A DNA stretch of 64,000 nt from the NCBI RefSeq assembly GCF_003325355.1, contig NZ_CP030850.1:4643501-4707500 (forward strand), in the 5' to 3' direction. Of the stretch, positions 57,699 to 64,000 are shown in pieces. Under the pieces are notes generated by a model. It made no database searches. It was given only the letters and a program-made list of their open reading frames with translations, and had not been told where the DNA came from. A program made the position numbers and the translations under genes. The DNA comes from Runella rosea. Its GTDB lineage: Bacteria > Bacteroidota > Bacteroidia > Cytophagales > Spirosomataceae. The first letter of the stretch is position 1, and each line of letters opens with the position of its first letter.

Positions 57699-57730
57699 GT
57701 AGGGGCGGGGTTTACCTCCGCCCTTTTTTT
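57699..57730. repeat. GTAGGGGC-type REP-like hairpin, likely also terminator
   Basis: TAGGGGCGGGG + TTTA + CCTCCGCCC, then T8, immediately after the M1 gene. Same family as 31011-31035. Confidence 0.7.
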
Positions 57731-57795
57731 TGTGTAAATAAGGGTAATAGTTAGCCATTTTTTGAAAAATACGATGGTAATTTCGGGGCCCTTGA

Positions 57796-57880
57796 GCAGA
57801 TGCAAGGCCTGGGCAGATGCAAGGCCTGGGCAGACGCAAGGCCTGGGCAGACGCAAGGCCTGGGCAGACGCAAGGCCTGC
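57796..57880. repeat. 17-bp tandem repeat, five copies
   Basis: Unit GCAGACGCAAGGCCTGG; the first two copies have T in place of C at position 6. Followed by CCCCTAC, so on the minus strand the block begins with GTAGGGGCAGGCC, the same start as the REP-like elements. It looks like an inverted REP-like element whose core was expanded by tandem duplication. Confidence 0.85.
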
Positions 57881-57908
57881 CCCTACGGGTTTTTGTCATA
57901 AATTCCTC

Positions 57909-57916
57909 TAATTTTG
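57909..57916 (+). promoter_or_regulatory. -7 element for the phosphotransferase gene
   Basis: TAATTTTG, 40 nt upstream of the ATG at 57957. Confidence 0.5.
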
Positions 57917-57956
57917 TTTTGGAATTGATTCATGAAAATTACCTAAACCCGACCTG

Positions 57957-59030
57957 ATGTCTACCCCCAAAACCGATATACCCGTAGCAGTGCGAGAAGG
58001 TGAGCAATTGGATGTTGCCAAACTGAACGCGTATTTTGCTGAGCAAGTGCCTGATTTTGGTGTGATTACAGATGTTAACCAATTTCCGGGCGGTTATTCC
58101 AATTTAACGTATTTTTTAAAAACCTCTAAGGGAAAAGAATACGTTTTGCGTCGGCCGCCGTTTGGTGCCAAACACATAAAAGGAGCGCACGATATGGGGC
58201 GAGAGTTTCGGGTGTTGTCCTTGCTGAAAGCGGCAGAATACGCTAAAATTCCTGAGCCCATTGCGTATTGTGAAGATGAAAGTGTACTGGATTGTCCCTT
58301 TTATGTAATGGAGCGTGTGCAGGGAGTGATTTTGCGCGCCCATTCCGCGCCCAAAATGAGCATTGATGCCGATATATTCCGACGGCTCTCGGCGGCTTTG
58401 GTGGACAATATGGTGGCGTTACATTCTATCGATATTCAGGCCACGGGATTGATTAATCTTGGCAAACCCGAAGGCTACGTACAGCGTCAAGTGGAAGGCT
58501 GGTACAAACGCTACCAACACGCCCAAACCGACGAAGTGCCGATTTTTGAGCAGGTATATCAATGGCTAGTGCAAAACCTCCCCGTCGAAAATTCGCCCGC
58601 GCTTATCCACAACGATTACAAATACGACAACGTTGTGCTTAATGCCAACGATTTGACCGATATTTTGGCCGTGCTGGATTGGGAAATGACCACCGTCGGC
58701 GACCCGCTGATGGACGTAGGAACATCGCTTTCGTATTGGTCAGAGGCCACGGATGGAGCGTTTGAAAAAAGCTTTAATCTGACGTGGCTTCCGGGCAACT
58801 TTACGCGCCAAGAGTTTGCAGACCGCTATGCCCAACAAAGCGGTCGTGATGTTTCCAATATTCTGTATTACTACGTTTTTGGGTTGTTTAAAAACACGGT
58901 GGTGATTCAGCAGATTTATGCGCGCTGGAAGCAGGGTTTTAGCAAAGATGAACGCTTTGCGGGGCTAATTATGGGGGTGCACTCATTGAGCAATACGGCT
59001 GCGAAGGCCATTGAGCGTGGCCGTATTTGA
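57957..59030 (+). CDS. APH-family phosphotransferase (ACAD10/11 kinase-like)
   Basis: A 357-residue cytosolic kinase-fold protein. Nucleotide loop FPGGYSNLTYFL (about 44-55), Lys region EYVLRRPPFGAKHIKGAH, catalytic loop LIHNDYKYDNVVLN (His-x-Asp, about 219-232) and metal Asp in VLDWEMTTVGDPLMDVG. It is the type seen fused to or near acyl-CoA dehydrogenases (ACAD10/11), which phosphorylate hydroxyacyl substrates, rather than an aminoglycoside-resistance enzyme. The neighbouring genes do not confirm this, although an acyl-CoA synthetase gene lies 4.5 kb downstream. Confidence 0.85.
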   Translation: MSTPKTDIPVAVREGEQLDVAKLNAYFAEQVPDFGVITDVNQFPGGYSNLTYFLKTSKGKEYVLRRPPFGAKHIKGAHDMGREFRVLSLLKAAEYAKIPEPIAYCEDESVLDCPFYVMERVQGVILRAHSAPKMSIDADIFRRLSAALVDNMVALHSIDIQATGLINLGKPEGYVQRQVEGWYKRYQHAQTDEVPIFEQVYQWLVQNLPVENSPALIHNDYKYDNVVLNANDLTDILAVLDWEMTTVGDPLMDVGTSLSYWSEATDGAFEKSFNLTWLPGNFTRQEFADRYAQQSGRDVSNILYYYVFGLFKNTVVIQQIYARWKQGFSKDERFAGLIMGVHSLSNTAAKAIERGRI

Positions 59031-59093
59031 CCGTTAGCGGCCAGAAGTCTCAGAATAATGCTCGCTCCGTCTCGCGAGCGACTGCTTAAAAAT

Positions 59094-59432
59094 CTAAAAG
59101 GCTCGCTTGAGAAAACCGCCTAAATAACTGCCCGCAAAAATGGGTAAGAACTGCAAAAAAGCCGTGAACTGCGTAGCATCAGCGTCAAAAGGCGGAATCA
59201 GCTGGAAGTTATTGATGAGAAAATAAAAGCCTATGACGAGTATCACCTGCTCAATGGCGAGAATCCAGCCTTTGCGCGGTTGAAGTACGCCCAAACTTAG
59301 GCCAGACATTACCCCAACTAAAAAAGGGAGGTGAATCGTTGGGCCATAGAAACAGCTCAAGGCCAAAATAGCGCTGGTAAAGACGGTAATGAGGGCGTCG
59401 CGCGTGAGGGTTTTGTTCCAAAATGACTCCAT
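59094..59432 (-). CDS. Small membrane protein of unknown function
   Basis: A 112-residue protein with about four short hydrophobic segments (TVFTSAILALSCFYG, LPFLVGVMSGLSLG, AIEQVILVIGFYFLI, FTAFLQFLPIFAGSYLGG). No known family recognised. Ends GFLKRAF. Monocistronic, 72 nt downstream of the TolC gene on the minus strand, so it could share the same direction of transcription; relation unknown. Confidence 0.65.
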   Translation of the reverse strand: MESFWNKTLTRDALITVFTSAILALSCFYGPTIHLPFLVGVMSGLSLGVLQPRKGWILAIEQVILVIGFYFLINNFQLIPPFDADATQFTAFLQFLPIFAGSYLGGFLKRAF

Positions 59433-59504
59433 AAAACAACCTTTATTAAAGACGAACCGTTTTTAACAAAGGTAAGCCATAGCCCTCAATGGTCGTTTGG
59501 TTTT

Positions 59505-60836
59505 TTATTTAACGTCATTTATAATCGAACTACTCAGGCGAAGCAATTCAATCTCTGTTACTTTAACGTTGTATGCCGCTTCAATCAGGCGTGATTCGGT
59601 GGCCACGGCGTTGCGTTGTGCTTCTCGAAATTCGATGGCCGTTGAGTTTCCGAACTTATAACGCTCAAACGCCAAATCTACGTTTTGGCGGGCAATTTTA
59701 AGGTTTTGTTCTTCAAAACTAAAAAGAGCAATGCTGTTTCGGTAGGTATTATAGGTCCGTTCAAGGGCCGAAAGCAATTGCACCGTTAGATCAGATTCCT
59801 GGTATTCCGCAATCATTGTTCCGATTTTGGCGTTAGCTTCCCGCCGCCGCTGATTATAGCCGTCATAAATCGGAATAACGAGGCGAGCGCCGTAGTTGAG
59901 AGAGCCATTTCGGCTGGTTTTTACGCCAAAGCCTACCTCATTGTTGAGGGTATTGTAGGTATAACTCCCGAGCAAATCCACTTGTGGTAAGCGGGCTGCT
60001 TTTATTTCACGCTCCGTTACCGATGCAATTTTACGGTTTTGGTTGGCGGCCAGTAAATTCGGGTTTTGGCTTTTTAAACTTTGCTGCAACTGCGCCAATT
60101 CCAAATCTTTCCGAAAGGTAATGGTATCAGGAATCGTAAAATCAATGTTTAATTCCCGCATCAATAGTGCGTTCAGGGTTACTTTGGTATTTTGTAAAAA
60201 TTGCTCTTGCGCTACCAAAGCGGCTTGGTCGCCGTTGTAGTCTACCTGCGCGGCCAAATACTCCGACTTCGAAGTGGCTCCCACTTCGTAATTGGCTTTG
60301 GCCAATTCGCGGCGAGTACTCGAAATATCCAAAGCATCTTTGAGCGATTCGAGGCGCTGTTTTTGGCGAATGATGTCATAATAAGCCGCTGCTACCTGCG
60401 CTACGGTATTTTCAATGTTGATTTTAACGGTAGTTTTGCCAAATTGCTCAATTTCACGCAGTCGTTCGGCGGTGGCAAACATGCCCATTCCGTCAAAAAC
60501 CGTCCACACCAAGTTGATACCCGAGTTGGAGTTTCGGTTCTGTACACCTCTTTGTACGAGGGGCTCGCGGGTGGTGGTTCCTAGCGGAAAAAACGTTTGG
60601 TTAACGCTGTTGTTATTGAAGTTAGCCTGCGTTGAACCCGTCACGACGGGCAGCATACCAGCGTTGCCGCGCGTGTTGTCGTTGTGGGCAATGGCTTCGC
60701 GGCTGCGGGCTATTTTAATGGCGTAGTTTTTTTCCAACGCCACAGCAATGGCGTTTTCAAGGGTCAAAAGTTCTTGAGAAAAGGAAGCAAAAGTTGGTAC
60801 AAAAAGAATAAACAGCAGTAGCAAAAATCGTGTCAT
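59505..60836 (-). CDS. TolC-family outer-membrane efflux protein
   Basis: A 443-residue exported outer-membrane channel (signal to ASFSQ). TolC repeats start LTLENAIAVALEKNYAIKIA; helical pairs with GNAGMLPVV, LVWTVFDG, and a second half beginning PNLLAANQNRKIAS with AARLPQVDLLGSYTY, ARLVIPIYDGYNQRR. The end is DLAFERYKFGNSTAIEFREAQ then a short coil. It would join an RND or ABC pump, but no inner-membrane or adaptor gene is in the window. Confidence 0.92.
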   Translation of the reverse strand: MTRFLLLLFILFVPTFASFSQELLTLENAIAVALEKNYAIKIARSREAIAHNDNTRGNAGMLPVVTGSTQANFNNNSVNQTFFPLGTTTREPLVQRGVQNRNSNSGINLVWTVFDGMGMFATAERLREIEQFGKTTVKINIENTVAQVAAAYYDIIRQKQRLESLKDALDISSTRRELAKANYEVGATSKSEYLAAQVDYNGDQAALVAQEQFLQNTKVTLNALLMRELNIDFTIPDTITFRKDLELAQLQQSLKSQNPNLLAANQNRKIASVTEREIKAARLPQVDLLGSYTYNTLNNEVGFGVKTSRNGSLNYGARLVIPIYDGYNQRRREANAKIGTMIAEYQESDLTVQLLSALERTYNTYRNSIALFSFEEQNLKIARQNVDLAFERYKFGNSTAIEFREAQRNAVATESRLIEAAYNVKVTEIELLRLSSSIINDVK

Positions 60837-60989
60837 ACAAGCAAAAACGAAACAGGTTAGCTTTATTTTGTCATGTCGTTTAGCATCTATTAACAGGAAT
60901 CTAGGCCCTCAAAGGGCGACAAAACGCGTTTGACGTTTCAAAAATAACTTTTTATAACGTAGCTTTAAGCATCAATTAAACCCGACACG

Positions 60990-62624
60990 ATGAAAAACTA
61001 CTTTTACGCGCTATTCGCCGCCTTTTTAGCGTCATGCTCAAGCCAAGATAAAGCAGACCTAATTGTCTATAATGCGGCCGTTTACACCGTTGATTCCACC
61101 TTCAGCAAAGCCTCCGCGTTTGCCATTAAAGACGGGAAATTTGTGCTTGTTGGTGATTCTGCTTCGGTGTTTGGCGCGTACAAATCCGACTCCTTGGTCA
61201 ATGCCGAAGGCAAGGCCGTTTATCCAGGATTGTACGATGCCCATGCGCATTTTTATGGCTTGGGGCAGATGCTTGATCAAGCTGACTTGGTAGATACAAA
61301 ATCACCAGATGAAATCATCGAACGCCTGAAAAAATACCAATCCGAACATCCCGAGGCCGTTTGGATTATAGGTCGAGGTTGGGACCAAAATGACTGGCCC
61401 GTCAAAGAATTTCCGACAAAAGAAATTTTGGATAAAGCCTTTCCTGACCAACCGGTCTATCTCGCACGTATTGATGGCCATGCTGGTTGGATTAACTCCA
61501 AAGCGCTGCAGTTGGCCAAAATTACGGCTGATACCAAAGTGGAGGGCGGTTTGGTCGTTCTCAAAAATGGACAACCAACAGGCGTGCTGATAGATCGCGC
61601 CCAGCAATTGGTAAAAACCCTTAATCCCACTCCAACGAAGCAAGAAATCACTTCAAGACTGCTCAAAGCTCAGCAAGTGTGCTTCCAATATGGTCTTACC
61701 AACGTGGGTGATGCGGGTGTGGAAACTGATTTGATTGACCACATAGACAGTTTGCAAAAAGCAGGTACGCTCAAAATCCGTTTGTACCCGATGGTGAGGG
61801 TGGGCCAGGAAAATATTGAGAAAATGCTCAAAAAAGGCGTGTACGTCACCGACCGCCTCAATGTGCGCTCGTTCAAAATCTACGCCGACGGAGCGTTGGG
61901 CTCGCGCGGGGCGTGCTTGCTCAAGCCATACAGCGATGCGCCCGAAACGACAGGCTTTTTGCTTTACAGCCCTGCTGAACTTGAAAAATGGATTGAACAA
62001 TTGGCCAATAGCGAGTTTCAGGCCAATACGCACTGCATCGGAGACTCGGCCAACCGCCTCATGCTCAATTTGTATGCCAAGTATTTGAAAGGCAAAAATA
62101 ACCGCCGCTGGCGTATTGAGCACGCCCAAATTGTGGACGCCGCCGATGTGCCTACTTTTGGAAAGTTTAACATTTTGCCTTCTGTTCAACCCACCCACGC
62201 TACTTCTGATATGTATTGGGCGGTTGAGCGTTTGGGCAAAGAGCGCGAAAAAAATGGCTACGCGTTTCAGGCGTTGCTTCAACAAAACGGTAAGGTGACG
62301 TTTGGAACCGATTTTCCAGTGGAGGCCGTTTCGCCGTTTTATACGTTTCATTCGGCCGTGTACCGGCAAGACGCCAAAGGTTTTCCCGAGGGTGGCTACC
62401 AAATGGAAGGCGCGCTCAGTCGGGAAGAAACCCTGCGCGGCATGACGATCTGGGCCGCTTACGGCAACTTTGAAGAAGGCCGTTTGGGCAGCATCGAACC
62501 TGGCAAAGCCGCTGACTTTGTTATCTTGGAAAAAGACTTGCTGACGGCTCCCGCCAATGAACTCCGTGACGTAAAAGTTCTAAAAACCTACGTAGCGGGC
62601 GAGAAAGTGTTTGAGCGGAAGTAA
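60990..62624 (+). CDS. YtcJ-like amidohydrolase lipoprotein
   Basis: A 544-residue amidohydrolase-superfamily enzyme with lipobox (AFLASC). ADLIVYNAAVYTVDS at the start, metal motif YDAHAHFYG, later WINSKALQLA, SFKIYADGALGSRGA, HCIGDSANRLML, WRIEHAQIVDA, PSVQPTHATSDMYWA and GTDFPVEAVSPFY. These are the YtcJ/DUF-type amidohydrolase features, with metal His and Asp present. Probably an extracytoplasmic hydrolase; substrate unknown. Monocistronic. Confidence 0.92.
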   Translation: MKNYFYALFAAFLASCSSQDKADLIVYNAAVYTVDSTFSKASAFAIKDGKFVLVGDSASVFGAYKSDSLVNAEGKAVYPGLYDAHAHFYGLGQMLDQADLVDTKSPDEIIERLKKYQSEHPEAVWIIGRGWDQNDWPVKEFPTKEILDKAFPDQPVYLARIDGHAGWINSKALQLAKITADTKVEGGLVVLKNGQPTGVLIDRAQQLVKTLNPTPTKQEITSRLLKAQQVCFQYGLTNVGDAGVETDLIDHIDSLQKAGTLKIRLYPMVRVGQENIEKMLKKGVYVTDRLNVRSFKIYADGALGSRGACLLKPYSDAPETTGFLLYSPAELEKWIEQLANSEFQANTHCIGDSANRLMLNLYAKYLKGKNNRRWRIEHAQIVDAADVPTFGKFNILPSVQPTHATSDMYWAVERLGKEREKNGYAFQALLQQNGKVTFGTDFPVEAVSPFYTFHSAVYRQDAKGFPEGGYQMEGALSREETLRGMTIWAAYGNFEEGRLGSIEPGKAADFVILEKDLLTAPANELRDVKVLKTYVAGEKVFERK

Positions 62625-62684
62625 AAAAGTATGCTTTTTACCGTTTGATAACTTTTTTGATAAATGATTGTAAAGTAAAGATAA

Positions 62685-62745
62685 ATCACAGATGTTTGGG
62701 CGTAAGAGTATTCCACAACCAACACGTATTCCAAACTTCTGTGAT
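62685..62745. promoter_or_regulatory. Inverted repeat ending on the start codon of the HTH gene
   Basis: ATCACAGATGTTTGG (62685-62699) and CCAAACTTCTGTGAT (62731-62745) are inverted copies with one mismatch and 31 nt between. The second arm ends GTGAT, so the ATG at 62744 lies at its edge. It could be an operator for the HTH protein or a stem that hides the start codon. Confidence 0.6.
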
Positions 62746-63019
62746 GCTTCCTGACCATCAGTTTGTATTGGTACAGCGGGCCGACGATTTGATCACCGCC
62801 CAATCTACGGGTAGGCCCCGCCAAATGGCCCAACGCCTTGGCCTCTCCGAAAGAGCATGGTACTACCTGCTCGACCGGCTCCGTAACGACTACGGCCTGC
62901 CGATTCTCTACGACCGCTTTAGATGCAGTTATTACTACACCGACGACGCATCTCATTGGCAAGATTTCGTGCAAAAATTCTTCAATTACCCTCTCTATAA
63001 CAACAATAGGGGAAAGTAA
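62744..63019 (+). CDS. Small HTH protein, 91 residues
   Basis: No family name recognised. The 91-residue protein (MLPDHQFVLVQRADDLITAQ at the start) has a helix-turn-helix: TGRPRQMAQRLGLSERAWYYLLDRLRND (in part RQMAQRLGLSERAWYYL). A Tyr-rich C-terminal part follows (RFRCSYYYTDDASHWQDF). The ATG at 62744 is chosen because it follows the inverted repeat and the upstream codons do not look conserved. Directly followed, 41 nt later, by a 42-codon ORF. Could control that ORF. Confidence 0.7.
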   Translation: MLPDHQFVLVQRADDLITAQSTGRPRQMAQRLGLSERAWYYLLDRLRNDYGLPILYDRFRCSYYYTDDASHWQDFVQKFFNYPLYNNNRGK

Positions 63020-63060
63020 TTTATTGATTATCAATTGTTTGTATTGTAAAAGCTAAAGCT

Positions 63061-63189
63061 ATGAAAAAAGACGAAAAAAAAATGACTCACTGCAAGCCGT
63101 TTGCAGTGGCAACTCCTAACATTGTGACGTTGATCAACGACGGCCACCGCCCAAACGCCCGCAAGAAACAAAGTTTAGAACATGTTTAG
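63061..63189 (+). CDS. Small ORF, 42 codons, downstream of the HTH gene
   Basis: MKKDEKKMTHCKPFAVATPN and ending NARKKQSLEHV. Lys-rich leader of about 8-9 residues, one Cys, then a neutral segment and basic end. It could be a precursor peptide or small signal. It lies 41 nt after the HTH gene without a terminator. Relation and product are inferred only from position and composition. Confidence 0.5.
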   Translation: MKKDEKKMTHCKPFAVATPNIVTLINDGHRPNARKKQSLEHV

Positions 63190-63573
63190 AATTATATTTT
63201 ACTACTCTTACAAAAGATTGATGATAATTTGGTAATTAACCCATAAAATACACTTTGCAGGTTGTTCTTTCATAGTCTTCAGAATGTCTTCGAAAGAACG
63301 GGGGCATCCGTGCGAGTTACTCATCCAAATGTGCGTTCATTTATCCATCGCCACTTAACAGGGAGAAAGCCTCGTTGAGAAGGTGGGCGGGAGTCAAACT
63401 CAACCCTCAGGCCAATAATACTTGGATTCTACCTACCCTAAAAATATTTTTTATAGGCATCATCTACAAGTATCTTTTTGTAACAATTTGATAATAAATT
63501 GTCGATATCCACAAATGCATTTTTGGCAGAATGCTCGTTTTCGAATAGCTTTGAGCCTTTCCTTTTTTAACCT
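63190..63573. other. 384-nt non-coding region before the acyl-CoA synthetase gene
   Basis: AT-rich at the start. GTTCTTTC (63264-63271) and GAAAGAAC (63292-63299) form a hairpin with a 20-nt loop, perhaps the terminator of the small-peptide unit. A 24-codon ORF (63284-63358) is probably chance. Nothing else was recognised. Confidence 0.4.
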
Positions 63574-64000
63574 ATGCTACAGTTAATCAAAAATGCCTCC
63601 CAAACCCAAGGCAATCAAGCTATTGTCGCCGACAATCAAACCTACACCTACCAACATTTACTAGAAGCTTCGCATGGATTTGCGTCAATATTACTTGAAC
63701 AAACAACCGATTTGGCCGAAGCTCGGGTCGCATTCATGGTCTCCCCTGGCTTTGATTATGTGCGGGTACAGTGGGGCATTTGGCGCGCTGGTGGCGTGGC
63801 GGTTCCGTTGTGTATTACGTACCCATTGCCCTCATTGGAGTATGTTATCGACGATACCGACGCGCAAATCATCGTGGCGGGGGCCGAATACGCCGAGGTT
63901 TTAGCGCCGTTGGTTACCCAAAAAGGCCTTCGTTTCATTGTCTTAACGGATGTTAAAGACGCTGCTTTGTCTCCCAAAAAATTGCCTAATATTTCGCCCA
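63574..64000 (+). CDS. AMP-binding acyl-CoA synthetase, N-terminal part (cut by window)
   Basis: The first 142 codons of an ANL-superfamily enzyme. ATG opens MLQLIKNASQTQGNQAIVAD, then TYTYQHLLEAS, VAFMVSPGFDYVRVQWGIWR, AGGVAVPLCITYPLPSLEYV and IDDTDAQIIVAGAEY, the typical start of fatty-acid or malonyl-CoA synthetases (acyl-adenylate forming). The P-loop-like STGT region and C-terminal lid are beyond the window. Substrate undetermined. Confidence 0.88.
   Translation, partial: MLQLIKNASQTQGNQAIVADNQTYTYQHLLEASHGFASILLEQTTDLAEARVAFMVSPGFDYVRVQWGIWRAGGVAVPLCITYPLPSLEYVIDDTDAQIIVAGAEYAEVLAPLVTQKGLRFIVLTDVKDAALSPKKLPNISP

Noticed and set aside
57796-57880. Short repeats considered as a CRISPR array
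   Set aside because: The 17-bp units are contiguous with no spacers and no cas genes are in the window.
57957-59030. Antibiotic-resistance aminoglycoside kinase
   Set aside because: The motifs fit the ACAD10/11-associated phosphotransferase group better; no resistance context.
61653-62402. 249-codon minus-strand frame inside the amidohydrolase gene
   Set aside because: Antisense shadow; the plus-strand protein has all metal-binding motifs.
63284-63358. 24-codon ORF
   Set aside because: Too short, overlaps one arm of a hairpin, and has no supporting context.

Overview
The window looks like a chromosome segment of a Bacteroidota bacterium, most likely order Cytophagales, in the Runella/Dyadobacter/Spirosoma neighbourhood. 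Evidence read from the sequence: a secreted protein with a type B type IX secretion (gliding-motility-associated) C-terminal domain, a GLPGLI-family protein beside a TonB-receptor-like outer-membrane barrel, many promoters with the Bacteroidota -7 element TAnnTTTG, few Shine-Dalgarno sequences, and a eukaryote-type (GT3) glycogen synthase. The genus is inference. No tRNA, rRNA, CRISPR array, prophage or classical insertion sequence was found.

Layout. 1-1052 (-): 5' part of ribBA. 1202-3142: T9SS-exported protein. 3475-7135: a tightly packed CotH / VTC / DUF4956 / DUF2490 cassette, a candidate uncharacterised envelope phosphate or polyphosphate system. 7172-19635: housekeeping and peptidase genes (coaX, a GH2 beta-galactosidase with a polylysine tail, M16 peptidase, YigZ, DPP-IV-like peptidase, nth, a SerC-like aminotransferase). 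19700-25323 (-): a 1098-residue secreted protein, a DUF985 cupin, map and a class IV aminotransferase. 25517-31747 (+): outer-membrane barrel, GLPGLI protein, histidine kinase and response regulator in one run. 32234-36534: glycogen synthase, MBL-fold lipid hydrolase-like protein and a DUF5009 acyltransferase.

36734-43086 is a sulfur block: TauE exporter, MetZ, CysH (APS-reductase type), CysD and CysN. It is interrupted between metZ and cysH by an AT-rich unknown gene and a DUF559 nuclease-like gene bracketed by REP/REPIN-like palindromes. 43270-49512 is a rhamnogalacturonan-degrading block (two GH105, one PL11, one unknown) with a convergent GntR-type regulator. 49808-54675 holds a LytTR regulator, a Tll0287-like lipoprotein, DsbD and an LptF/G permease. 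54784-57693 is a RelE/ParE-type toxin-antitoxin pair whose toxin stop overlaps the start of an M1 peptidase gene. 57700-57890 carries REP-like elements and a 17-bp tandem repeat. The end holds an APH-like kinase, TolC, an amidohydrolase, a small HTH gene with a 42-codon ORF behind it, and the start of an acyl-CoA synthetase.

Three loci look most rewarding for new biology: the CotH/VTC/DUF4956/DUF2490 cassette; the DUF559 gene with covarying palindromic repeats, which resembles a REP-associated transposase arrangement but with a different protein; and the HTH plus 42-aa peptide unit whose start codon sits in an inverted repeat.
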